Shown here: in pieces, positions 1-8,449 of the stretch
Numbering within the stretch: the first letter of the stretch is position 1
How the letters are laid out: each line of letters starts with the position of its first letter
Source of the DNA: Melioribacteraceae bacterium
GTDB lineage: Bacteria > Bacteroidota > Ignavibacteria > Ignavibacteriales > Melioribacteraceae
DNA length: 42,445 bases
Direction of reading: 5' to 3'
NCBI GenBank assembly: GCA_023230485.1
Contig: JALNXG010000030.1
Span: 1-42,445 of the forward strand
The notes under the pieces: model-generated
The model's database searches: none
Told to the model about the DNA's origin: nothing
The model's input: only the letters and a program-made list of their open reading frames with translations
Translations under genes and position numbers: made by a program

Positions 1-2367
1 ATTTTGCAAATAGCGCATATTTTTCGAGGGCTTTCCTTCAAATATTCTTGCATTTGAAGGGGAAACAAAATAATCAGAATCATTTTTATCAACAACTTCC
101 TCGATTAAATTTTTTACCGGAGTAGTAAATTTATCAAATTCAATTGCATCTTCAATAAATTTTTCAGCATCTTTAATTGTAAGAGGCTCAAAATTGGAAA
201 TGAACGTATTCGGTGTCGATAAATCTTTTTCCGCCTGTTTGTCGTATCCTCTATTAATTGCTTCGTCTGGTCTCTGGAAAAATCGGTATTCACAATTTTC
301 AATAAATTTAACTGCCGAATAATGAATCTCTTTTGGCAAATACTCTAATTGATTTGAAGGAATTACTATTGAAGCAGTAATATCATCTTCCATTTGAACT
401 TTATCAGACGCAACAAAATCTTGACGCAATTTAAAAGTTCTCCACGAGTTATCATTTCTTAAACCTACTCTCAAATAACTAGCTACAAGTTTTCTATTAT
501 TATATTTTAGTTCATTTCCAAATCTTCCATCAATAATATCAACGGAGAAATAATCTTTCCAATTTTGTCCCCATTCTTCATTATAGAATCGTTTTATAAT
601 ATATACTAACCCTTTTATATAATGAGGGATACTATCAATCCATTTGTTATATTCGGCAGTATATATGGGGGAGGGAGTTAAGAGCTTAATAACAGAACCA
701 AGTGAGCGGCTACGGCTTAGTATTGTTCTGCTTTGATTTGGTTTGGTATTCGGGTCTTTATCACTATAATCATGATTAATAACTTCTTCTACTAATTCAA
801 AATCTTTTTCGAAATCCGCAGTGAAAAATGGTCCATAAATAGTGGAATCTAAAATAGATTTTGAGATTTCAGATTTACCGCCACCTGAAACTGTGCATGG
901 TTTATGACAGAAAGTTCCTTCGGCGACTGTGCCTATTAATCGCCAAGATGGGATATAAGAATTTTTTTCCATTCTAATTTTATAACCCGAAGGAAGTATA
1001 TAAGTTTTTTTCGGACTTAACTGAATTTTTTTGTTTTCTCCCTTCCAAACCCATGTAATACTTTGTTCTGCTAGACTAAAGGTAGAATCTTCGGGTACAT
1101 AAATAATATCATTATAAATTTTATCAATTGCATATCCATCATCTTTAAAATCCATAAAAGAAGTATATGATTTCGTCAAATGTTCGAATGTATGATTATC
1201 CTGTTGAATTTGATTATCATCATGGAAGAAATCGCCTAAATTATAACTTGGAAAAGCAATTGCTCCGCCGGCATGTTCTTCTTCGGCATTTCCTAATAAA
1301 TTAGCTGCGTAACTAATTTGGGTTTTCACTTCCTTTTTTGAATATCCAAAATAATTATCTGCAATAATTGTGACTATTACACCATCCTCTGTGCGTGCGG
1401 TAATCTTAAAAGCATCTCCTCCATTATAGAGTTCGTCTTCATTTTCCCAGCACATTCCATCCCTTATCTGTCTTGCGGTTGCAGAATCTAATTTTGGAAG
1501 TCCAAGTTCTTTTTTAGTAAATTTTGTTAAATGCGGGGCGAGTATAATAAAACCAGTATGTCCGCTCCATTGTTCGATATCAATAGCTGAATCGTTCCAA
1601 TAAAGAAATGGGTCTCCTGCGTTTCCGAAAATTGATTCAACAAAATCAAGGTTACTTATAAGATTACCCGGAGCAAAAAAGCGGATTTCCATCTTCTTCG
1701 ATTTGCAAAATCCTGGAACTTCCGGACTGACAGTCGGCTTAAGTAAAAGAGAAACAAAAAGCTCCGCTTTTTTCTCTTGTGAAGCAGTAAACGGAATTTG
1801 GAGCAATTCGTTAGGAGGATTAAAAGCAGCCATTAATAAATTAGCGAACACTTTTTTGGGAACAGCTTTTTTATCATCCGGTATTGGAAGTCCACCTTCG
1901 GCAATATGGAATACTCCTTTTGTCGTTCTTCTATCACTTTTGGGATTATGTAGAATGCCTTGTTTTACTCTATATGATCTTACTATATCTGAAACAAATT
2001 CCGATTTATCAGGTGGAAGAGAGAGTACTCTTGCTATTCCATGACTATCTAAAATAAATGAATTACTAGGGATGCGAATATTAACTTTATCCTTGAAATC
2101 GCTTAAATATGAATCTAAAAAATTTTGAATCCTCTGATCGGCGGGGCATAGATAATTAGACAGTATTCTATTCTTTTCTCTTAAATTTTGTATTAAGTCA
2201 TAAGTGAGACCTAATGCATATTTTTCGTTATGGTCTTCAAAAATTGGTTTTCCTAAGGCAGATAATTTTAGATTTATATATTCGATTAATTTTTTAGATC
2301 TAATTGGCTCATTCATTCCATCTTTTGTTAAACCAAGCGATTTTCGTAATTCCACTAAATTCTCCAT
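1..2367 (-). CDS. PPi-dependent phosphoenolpyruvate carboxykinase, partial (C-terminus beyond the left edge)
   Basis: This open frame starts at the ATG at 2367 and reads 789 codons without a stop to base 1, so the 3' part lies outside the window. The family (diphosphate-type PEPCK, about 1,100 residues) interconverts oxaloacetate and PEP in the cytosol using pyrophosphate/phosphate instead of a nucleotide. Stretches matching my recollection of that family include GVFHIAEGGLPIP, NLDFVESIFGNAGDP, SGHTGFIILAPHLT, DNYFGYSKKEVKTQISY and the glycine-rich SGGGKSEISKS at about residues 494-505, which would bind phosphate. There is no signal peptide. An in-frame TGA lies five codons upstream of the ATG, fixing the start closely. 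The gene is divergent from the NO-defence operon and has a TATTTTTG element 20 nt upstream. Identification rests on remembered family sequence, not a search; the nucleotide-type PEPCKs are much shorter and do not fit. Confidence 0.8.
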   Translation of the reverse strand, partial: MENLVELRKSLGLTKDGMNEPIRSKKLIEYINLKLSALGKPIFEDHNEKYALGLTYDLIQNLREKNRILSNYLCPADQRIQNFLDSYLSDFKDKVNIRIPSNSFILDSHGIARVLSLPPDKSEFVSDIVRSYRVKQGILHNPKSDRRTTKGVFHIAEGGLPIPDDKKAVPKKVFANLLMAAFNPPNELLQIPFTASQEKKAELFVSLLLKPTVSPEVPGFCKSKKMEIRFFAPGNLISNLDFVESIFGNAGDPFLYWNDSAIDIEQWSGHTGFIILAPHLTKFTKKELGLPKLDSATARQIRDGMCWENEDELYNGGDAFKITARTEDGVIVTIIADNYFGYSKKEVKTQISYAANLLGNAEEEHAGGAIAFPSYNLGDFFHDDNQIQQDNHTFEHLTKSYTSFMDFKDDGYAIDKIYNDIIYVPEDSTFSLAEQSITWVWKGENKKIQLSPKKTYILPSGYKIRMEKNSYIPSWRLIGTVAEGTFCHKPCTVSGGGKSEISKSILDSTIYGPFFTADFEKDFELVEEVINHDYSDKDPNTKPNQSRTILSRSRSLGSVIKLLTPSPIYTAEYNKWIDSIPHYIKGLVYIIKRFYNEEWGQNWKDYFSVDIIDGRFGNELKYNNRKLVASYLRVGLRNDNSWRTFKLRQDFVASDKVQMEDDITASIVIPSNQLEYLPKEIHYSAVKFIENCEYRFFQRPDEAINRGYDKQAEKDLSTPNTFISNFEPLTIKDAEKFIEDAIEFDKFTTPVKNLIEEVVDKNDSDYFVSPSNARIFEGKPSKNMRYLQN

Positions 2368-2386
2368 TCTATTTAATATTCATGTA

Positions 2387-2394
2387 CAAAAATA
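2387..2394 (-). promoter_or_regulatory. Putative -7 promoter element of the PEPCK gene
   Basis: TATTTTTG on the minus strand matches the Bacteroidetes-type -7 consensus TAnnTTTG and lies 20 nt upstream of the ATG. No clear -33 box is visible, so this is a tentative call. Confidence 0.4.
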
Positions 2395-2482
2395 AATTTT
2401 CTCTAGCTTATTTACTATTAAATCCGCATTAAGTTTGGGGTAAGAAATAATTTGACACTATGTCTTAATATTCTTAATTTAG

Positions 2483-2504
2483 AATCAGAATAATAAATCT
2501 GATT
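2483..2504. promoter_or_regulatory. Inverted repeat upstream of the NO-defence operon
   Basis: AATCAGA and TCTGATT form perfect 7-bp arms separated by 8 nt (ATAATAAA). The repeat lies 88 nt upstream of the RIC start in the 224-bp divergent region. The position fits an operator for an NO- or redox-sensing regulator, but the arms do not match the FNR/DNR half-site TTGAT, and an RNA hairpin is equally possible. Confidence 0.35.
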
Positions 2505-2591
2505 GTGCTATTGTGTTTTTATTAAAAATAAACTAGTTTATAACATAATAAGACATTGAGTGCAATTAAATACAAAAAGAAAGGAAATAAT

Positions 2592-3353
2592 ATGTTTAAA
2601 GAAGAGGTCTCAAATAGAACAAATACAAATCTGGCAGAAAAAAAAGTTAAGGAATTTGTCGTTGAGAATTTCAAAACAGCCAAATTGTTTGAAAAATATG
2701 GAATAGATTATTGCTGTAATGGGAATAGATCGCTAAAAGACTCTTTATCGGGAAAGAGTATTGAGATGAATACATTTATACCCGAATTAGAAAAAATACT
2801 TGGTGAAAATAAAAATGATGACCAAGTATTCTCTGCAATGGATTTAATAACGCTTTCTCAATATATAGTTAACAATCATCACAAATATGTAAAAGAAGCA
2901 ATTCCTCTGATAGAAGCTCACCTGGATAAAGTGGTAAATGCTCATAGTAAAAACCATCCGGAATTAATTAGTATCAGGCAGGAATTCTCTATTCTATCAG
3001 CAGAAATGCTTACTCATATGGATAAAGAAGAAAAAATTCTTTTTCCATTAATTAAATATTTGGTGGATTCAAAAAAATATAATGAGACTCCTAAATCAAG
3101 CGGATATGGAACAGTGCAAAACCCAATACGGAAAATGGAACAAGAACATCAATCAGCAGGAAATGAAATGGAAAAAATCCGGAATTATTCCGATGATTAT
3201 AAACTTCCTGAAGATGCCTGTACAACATATACTGTAACATATAAAGAGCTCGAGGAATTTGAAAAAGACTTATTTAAACATATTCATTTAGAAAATAATA
3301 TCCTTTTCCCAAAAGCAATTGAATTAGAAAACGAATTGCTTAATCTAAAATAA
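2592..3353 (+). CDS. RIC-family iron-sulfur cluster repair di-iron protein (ScdA/YtfE-like)
   Basis: RIC proteins repair iron-sulfur clusters damaged by nitric oxide or oxidants in the cytosol. The 253-residue protein has an N-terminal ScdA_N-type domain (about residues 12-60) with the hallmark tandem cysteines in YGIDYCCNGN, followed by a hemerythrin-like helical domain with scattered His and Glu ligands (NNHHKYV, LTHMDKEEKILFP, EQEH, HIHLENNILFP). I chose the ATG at 2592 because it is preceded by AGAAAGGA at good spacing and begins at the conserved region; an upstream in-frame TTG at 2556 would add 12 lysine-rich residues. The gene lies 24 nt before the quinol NO reductase and is surely cotranscribed, which supports a nitrosative-stress role. 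Confidence 0.9.
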   Translation: MFKEEVSNRTNTNLAEKKVKEFVVENFKTAKLFEKYGIDYCCNGNRSLKDSLSGKSIEMNTFIPELEKILGENKNDDQVFSAMDLITLSQYIVNNHHKYVKEAIPLIEAHLDKVVNAHSKNHPELISIRQEFSILSAEMLTHMDKEEKILFPLIKYLVDSKKYNETPKSSGYGTVQNPIRKMEQEHQSAGNEMEKIRNYSDDYKLPEDACTTYTVTYKELEEFEKDLFKHIHLENNILFPKAIELENELLNLK

Positions 3354-3377
3354 ATACAAAAAATAAGTGAGGTGTAT

Positions 3378-5597
3378 GTGAAAAAATATTGGCTGGCGTT
3401 TTCATTGGTTATTATTATTTCATTTGCTGTATTGGGATGGATTGGTGTAAGGATTTATCAAGAAGCACCTCCTATGCCGGAAAAAGTTGTTACTAAAGAT
3501 GGAATAGTAATTTTTACAAGAGAAGATATTGAGAAAGGACAGAATATCTGGCAAGCGATGGGTGGAATGGAATCCGGGTCTATCTGGGGACATGGAAGTT
3601 ATGTAGCCCCCGACTGGACGGCAGACTGGCTTCATAGAGAAGCAATGCAAGTACTCAATATTTGGTCTATGGATGAAGATAGTGTTTCATACGAAAAACT
3701 CTCAGATGAAAAAAAAGCATCTTTACAAGCACGTCTTTCCAATTCCTTTCGCACAAATACTTATAATTCTTCGACCGGAATAATTACTTTAGATAATGTT
3801 CGCGAGAAAGCAATAGAAGAAAACATTCAACATTATACTGAAGTATTCAGCAACGGAAAAGATGAATATGCGATAAGAAAAAATTCACTTACAGATTGCG
3901 AAAAATTAAGACAGTTAGGTGCATTCTTTTTCTGGTCTTCATGGGCAGCGTCCACAAATAGACCAAATGATGAAATTACGTATACTAATAACTGGCCTCA
4001 TGAAAAATTAATTAATAATGAACCAACCGGTGAGGCAGTTGTTTGGACGGGAGTAAGTATAATTGTACTTCTTGCAGGAATCGGTGGTATGGTTTGGTGG
4101 TATGGCTCACGTGAAAGAGAAACGCCTTATGGTGATACACCTCTTACTGATCCTCTACTTGGAAGTGTACTCACTCCCTCACAAAGAGCAGTAATAAAAT
4201 ATTTCTGGGTGGTATCGCTACTTATCTTTCTCCAAATTGTAATGGGCGTAATATCTGCTCATTACGGAGTCGAAGGAAGTGCTTTTTATGGAATACCGCT
4301 TGCCGAAATACTTCCTTATGTAATCACTCGAACGTGGCATACACAATTAGGAATATTTTGGATAGCTACGGCATGGCTTGCCGCAGGGCTTTATATCGGA
4401 CCGGCAGTGAGTGGAGTAGAGCCGAAGTATCAACGTCTAGGAGTGAATGTATTGTTCGGTGCTTTATTAGTAGTTGTACTTGGTTCTATGGCTGGCGAAT
4501 GGTTATCAGTTATGAATGTGATGCATGATGATTATTGGTTCTGGTTTGGGCATAGCGGATATGAATACATCGATTTAGGAAGATTTTTTCAAATAGCTCT
4601 TTTCATTGGATTACTGCTTTGGTTGGTATTAATGGTAAGAGCAATAAAGCCGGCATTAAAAAGCAATCCCGATCAAAAACAGATACTTACATTATTTTTA
4701 ATATCCTCGGTAGCGATTGCATTATTTTGGTCAGCCGCTTTAATGTATGGCAAGCATACAAACTTAGCGATAGCAGAATTTTGGAGATGGTGGGTAGTTC
4801 ATTTATGGGTAGAAGGCTTCTTTGAAGTTTTTGCGACAGTTGTAATAGCATTCTTATTTGCACGTCTTAAATTAATAGATATAAAAATGAGTGCTCAAGC
4901 CACTATACTTGCATCCACTATATTTCTTTCAGGTGGAATAATCGGTACACTTCATCATCTATATTTTAGTGGAACACCGATGATTGCATTAGCTTTTGGT
5001 TCTGTATTTAGTGCGCTAGAAGTAGTGCCTTTAATATTTGTAGGTTATGAAGCTTGGGAGAATATACGAATCTCGAAATCGAAAGATTGGGTACAAAAAT
5101 ACAAATGGCCAATCTATTATTTCGTTGCAGTAGCATTTTGGAATATGCTTGGTGCCGGATTATTTGGATTTATGATTAATCCTCCGATTGCACTTTACTA
5201 TATGCAGGGATTAAATACCACTCCGGTTCATGGACATGCAGCATTGTTTGGTGTATACGGTATGCTTGGTATAGGATTAATGCTTTTCACACTACGCTCA
5301 ATTAAACCAGAAATTGAATGGTCGGAAAAGACAATGAAATATTCATTCTGGTCGATTAATTTTGGTCTCTTTGCAATGGTTATGTTCAGCTTATTACCTG
5401 TTGGTTTGATGCAGACATGGGCATCAGTTAAATATGGTTATTGGTATGCAAGAAGTGCTGAATTCTTACAAACACCTCTTATGAATAATTTGAGATGGAC
5501 ACGTGCATTCGGAGATACAATCTTCGCAATAGGAATATTTATATTGTTAGGATTTATATTGAACTTATCAATTAAGTTTTATAAAAAAGAGAAATAA
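3378..5597 (+). CDS. norZ: Quinol-dependent nitric oxide reductase (qNOR)
   Basis: This inner-membrane enzyme reduces two NO to N2O with electrons from quinol. It belongs to the haem-copper oxidase superfamily. The 739-residue length is right for the single-subunit quinol form: an N-terminal helix, a large periplasmic loop (about residues 35-210), then about 12 membrane helices. Family-conserved histidines are visible: H321 (haem b), H475 in HLWVEGFFE and H526/H527 in LHHLYF (non-haem FeB site), and H618/H620 in HGHAALFG (haem b3 and haem b). I prefer the GTG at 3378, with GAGG ending 5 nt upstream; a GTG at 3372 is in frame but overlaps that ribosome site. It is the second gene of the RIC operon. 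No denitrification genes are nearby, so NO detoxification is the likelier job. Confidence 0.95.
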   Translation: MKKYWLAFSLVIIISFAVLGWIGVRIYQEAPPMPEKVVTKDGIVIFTREDIEKGQNIWQAMGGMESGSIWGHGSYVAPDWTADWLHREAMQVLNIWSMDEDSVSYEKLSDEKKASLQARLSNSFRTNTYNSSTGIITLDNVREKAIEENIQHYTEVFSNGKDEYAIRKNSLTDCEKLRQLGAFFFWSSWAASTNRPNDEITYTNNWPHEKLINNEPTGEAVVWTGVSIIVLLAGIGGMVWWYGSRERETPYGDTPLTDPLLGSVLTPSQRAVIKYFWVVSLLIFLQIVMGVISAHYGVEGSAFYGIPLAEILPYVITRTWHTQLGIFWIATAWLAAGLYIGPAVSGVEPKYQRLGVNVLFGALLVVVLGSMAGEWLSVMNVMHDDYWFWFGHSGYEYIDLGRFFQIALFIGLLLWLVLMVRAIKPALKSNPDQKQILTLFLISSVAIALFWSAALMYGKHTNLAIAEFWRWWVVHLWVEGFFEVFATVVIAFLFARLKLIDIKMSAQATILASTIFLSGGIIGTLHHLYFSGTPMIALAFGSVFSALEVVPLIFVGYEAWENIRISKSKDWVQKYKWPIYYFVAVAFWNMLGAGLFGFMINPPIALYYMQGLNTTPVHGHAALFGVYGMLGIGLMLFTLRSIKPEIEWSEKTMKYSFWSINFGLFAMVMFSLLPVGLMQTWASVKYGYWYARSAEFLQTPLMNNLRWTRAFGDTIFAIGIFILLGFILNLSIKFYKKEK

Positions 5598-5653
5598 ATA
5601 TAATGCGTCTCGAAGTAAATTTAGAGTGAAGTTACAAATTCAGTTTAGCAAAA

Positions 5654-5681
5654 AAAAGGGCTGCCTAAGAGCAGCCCTTTT
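5654..5681. terminator. Bidirectional intrinsic terminator
   Basis: A perfect 11-bp stem, AAAAGGGCTGC / GCAGCCCTTTT with a 6-nt loop, is flanked by A and T tracts on both sides. It sits between the convergent ends of the NO reductase and the TIM barrel/DUF1080 gene and could stop transcription from both. Confidence 0.9.
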
Positions 5682-5727
5682 GTGTCTATGAAATAATTTG
5701 AAGTCGGTGAAATAATCTGTGTAATTG

Positions 5728-7161
5728 TTATTTTACTTCTTTCACGAAAATATTTTTGAAACTAACTTTTGCATTGCTATCATGATTCTGCAATCCGATA
5801 TAACCTTCTTTAGCAAAATCTTTAATTTTACCACGCGGTTCAGCTTTCCAATCATTAACTAGCTTACCGTTTAATTCAACTTTTATTACATCACCAATGA
5901 ATGAGATTTTATAATGATTCCATTGACCGGTTGGTTTGAAAGCATCTTCTTTCGATGCTTCGGAATCATATACAGCAGCAGTGCGATGAATATCAGTGGA
6001 TGCATCATCAATCTGAATCTCAAAAGAATGATAGATATAATCATTACTTGTAACAAAATCAGGAACCCGAATAAATACACCGGAATTGGTATTGGGAGCG
6101 AGGCACTTATAATCTACTTCAAGAATGAAATTAGAATATTTTTTTGCACTGTACCAAAAAAGCCCCATACCACCGCTTGAAGTTAGAATACCCGTTTTTT
6201 CATCTAACTCAAAATAACCGGGTCCGTAATGATTCCAGCCATGTTTATTATAATTTTTCCAATCGCAGCCAAGAATCTCTTCATAACCTTTGTAATGCAT
6301 AATGCTATAAATATAGTCTAGCCCTTTCTTAATAGAAGGGGAAGGATTTTCAGCTTCGGAATCTCGTTCATGTTCAATTACAAGATAACCGCGGAAATTT
6401 TGTTGAGTTAATTCAGCAAGTATATCGTGAATATTTGCTACACCTGAACCGAATGGAACATCTTGTGCTTCTTTCTTACCGGCAACATCTAAATCTTTAA
6501 GGTGAAGTTCTATCATCCTTCCTGATAATAATTTGATTGCATCGATCGGATTGACTCCAGTTCTTAACCAATGTCCGGTATCGCCACAGCTACCAATTCT
6601 TTCGTCATAACCAGTGATTACCTTAAGAACAGTTTCCGGTCTAGCATATTTTGAAGGGAGCGGATGATTATGAATTGCAACCTTAATTCGATATTCTTTA
6701 ACCATCTTATCGAGGATAGATAAATCTCCATCTTTAGGTTCTGTTACGATTGTTTCAATGCCCATCTTCTTTGCGAATTCAAAAACCTTTCTTGTTGCTT
6801 CAACTGTATTCTCGAACCCGACGACACCAAAACTTACTATTTTAATATTATGTTTTTCTAGAGCGGCTTTTGTAATCTCAATATTCTCATTGCTCATATC
6901 ATAATTAAATGTAGCATTAGGATCGGTACCACCAAATTTTTGTCCCGGATATGCTTCAATAAATTTTACTCCGAGAGCTTCTACTTTATCTAAGGTTTCT
7001 AAGAAAGAAAATTTTCTGAATGTCCAGCATTGTACGGCAACTTTAAATTCTCGAATTTTTATATCTTTATAATCATTCATTTCTTGTCCTAAAATTGGTT
7101 TAACATCAGCTAAAAGTAATATTACCAATATCGGGATTAATAAGTTTTTAATTTTGTTCAT
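5728..7161 (-). CDS. Secreted fusion: xylose-isomerase-like TIM barrel plus DUF1080 (3-keto-disaccharide hydrolase family)
   Basis: A signal peptide (about residues 1-26, ending ILGQ) directs this 477-residue protein out of the cytoplasm. Residues about 35-285 form a sugar phosphate isomerase/epimerase-type TIM barrel with metal-ligand-like residues in VAIHNHP, GSCGDTGHW, IELHLKD and LVIEHERD. Residues about 295-477 are a DUF1080 (PF06439) concanavalin-like domain with the typical GYFELDEKTGILTSSGG and NSGVFIR stretches. DUF1080 proteins act on 3-keto-glycosides. In Bacteroides a DUF1080 lyase and a separate TIM-barrel hydratase are thought to work in sequence; here both would be one polypeptide. 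It is last in the leftward operon, 40 nt after the Gfo/Idh/MocA gene. The domain calls are firm; the substrate and coupled reaction are inferred. Confidence 0.85.
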   Translation of the reverse strand: MNKIKNLLIPILVILLLADVKPILGQEMNDYKDIKIREFKVAVQCWTFRKFSFLETLDKVEALGVKFIEAYPGQKFGGTDPNATFNYDMSNENIEITKAALEKHNIKIVSFGVVGFENTVEATRKVFEFAKKMGIETIVTEPKDGDLSILDKMVKEYRIKVAIHNHPLPSKYARPETVLKVITGYDERIGSCGDTGHWLRTGVNPIDAIKLLSGRMIELHLKDLDVAGKKEAQDVPFGSGVANIHDILAELTQQNFRGYLVIEHERDSEAENPSPSIKKGLDYIYSIMHYKGYEEILGCDWKNYNKHGWNHYGPGYFELDEKTGILTSSGGMGLFWYSAKKYSNFILEVDYKCLAPNTNSGVFIRVPDFVTSNDYIYHSFEIQIDDASTDIHRTAAVYDSEASKEDAFKPTGQWNHYKISFIGDVIKVELNGKLVNDWKAEPRGKIKDFAKEGYIGLQNHDSNAKVSFKNIFVKEVK

Positions 7162-7201
7162 GACTACCCCAAAATTTATTTAATGTTATTTATGTGTTAT
7201 G

Positions 7202-8449
7202 TTATTTATTTCTATTATTCCACGCACCTTGTGCAACCTTGGGAATAAATGTATCTAAATTAGGTGGAGGAAAGGCGATAGTTCTTTCTTCTTCTGCACT
7301 CATATATGCAGTCATTAGAAGTTCTGTAACGTTTAAACCATCTTCAAAATTTTCCTCTGGTCGTTTTCCGCTAAGAAAAGATTGAACCATGTGGCGGTTT
7401 TCTAAATCATAACCGTAAGTATTCTCTTCATTTCCTACAACAGGCATCAGACCAACTTCTGCATTTTGTTTTTCGACTAAATCTTCACCCGAATTGCCTT
7501 TCACTTCTCGACTGAAAAATACTTTCAGATCAGTATCCAGCGTATTTATTCCCATTGAGTATTCGGGTCCGAGGAGTTCAACACTTAGACGAAGTCCAGC
7601 ACCAACATAACACCATGATGTAGTAACTTCGACAATTATTTTCTCCCCTTTTTCATCTTTATATTCTACAACTGCGCGGGCGTAGTCTTCTGCCGGGCGA
7701 TTAATATAATCTAACTTACCATCGGAATTTGATTTAAGAATATCGGCATAATGAGGTCTCTGCCATTTTAAGTTTTCTGCATGTGCAGTAACCTTTATTG
7801 GTGTAAGAGAATTTCTTGGTTTACCGGGCTCGGTTAATAGGAATCGTGCTACTTCCACTGAATGGCACATCATATCATTCATTACTCCGCCGCCTTGAAG
7901 AGTTCCTTCCCAAAACCATGGGCTATGCGGTCCGCCATGTTCTTCAGCGGCTCTTGCTAAATAAGGTCTTCCGGTAATCAATGCGCCTCGGCTCCAAATA
8001 ATATCTTTTCCTCTTTGAACGGTTGGCTCAAAAAGTTGATTTTCTAAGTAGCCATCAAGTAATCCAACGCGCTTAACTAATTCAACCATTTTTTTTGCTT
8101 CGGCAACATTCCTGCCTAATGGCTTTTCGCAGCAAACACCAATTAATTTCCCTTTGCCTGATTCTATTGCCGATGCTATCTCTTCCATAGTTTCTATGCG
8201 GGCAAAGTTAGGAGAACAGATCCAAATGGCATCTATATTTTCATCGGCAACCATTTCAGTAATCGAATTGAAAATTTTCGGTTCACCTACTTTTAGATTT
8301 TTTGCTAATAAGGCAGCTTCTTCTGAGCGCTCCTTATTCTTATCGAATATGCCACAGATATCAGCATCGCGTACGGAGACCCATGAACGAATATGAAATT
8401 TAGCATTAAATCCCGCTCCAATAATTCCAACACCTAATCTCTTAGCCAT
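7202..8449 (-). CDS. Cytosolic Gfo/Idh/MocA-family oxidoreductase
   Basis: This is an NAD(P)-dependent oxidoreductase of the Gfo/Idh/MocA family, 415 residues. The Rossmann start GVGIIGAGFNAKFH is at residues 6-19, the family CEKPLGRN motif carries the usual lysine, and GGGVMNDMMCHSVEVARF gives the active-site aspartate/histidine helix. It has no signal peptide, unlike the two paralogues in the divergent operon, so it acts in the cytosol. Its start codon overlaps the stop of the MFS transporter gene by one base (TAATG), indicating translational coupling. In the pathway proposed here it would reduce an imported 3-keto-sugar back to the parent sugar; that role is inferred from context. Confidence 0.88.
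   Translation of the reverse strand: MAKRLGVGIIGAGFNAKFHIRSWVSVRDADICGIFDKNKERSEEAALLAKNLKVGEPKIFNSITEMVADENIDAIWICSPNFARIETMEEIASAIESGKGKLIGVCCEKPLGRNVAEAKKMVELVKRVGLLDGYLENQLFEPTVQRGKDIIWSRGALITGRPYLARAAEEHGGPHSPWFWEGTLQGGGVMNDMMCHSVEVARFLLTEPGKPRNSLTPIKVTAHAENLKWQRPHYADILKSNSDGKLDYINRPAEDYARAVVEYKDEKGEKIIVEVTTSWCYVGAGLRLSVELLGPEYSMGINTLDTDLKVFFSREVKGNSGEDLVEKQNAEVGLMPVVGNEENTYGYDLENRHMVQSFLSGKRPEENFEDGLNVTELLMTAYMSAEEERTIAFPPPNLDTFIPKVAQGAWNNRNK

Noticed and set aside
1703..2395. Two plus-strand open frames of 113 and 63 codons
   Set aside because: They lie antisense to the PPi-PEPCK frame, which has clear family motifs across the same bases.
7183..7209. 11-bp direct repeat ATGTTATTTAT at 7183 and 7199
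   Set aside because: It is a low-complexity AT-rich repeat in a 40-nt intercistronic gap; no function is suggested by its position.
7325..7340. AACGTTTAAAC resembling a LacI operator
   Set aside because: It is inside the coding sequence of an oxidoreductase, and its left half does not match the palindrome at 40151.
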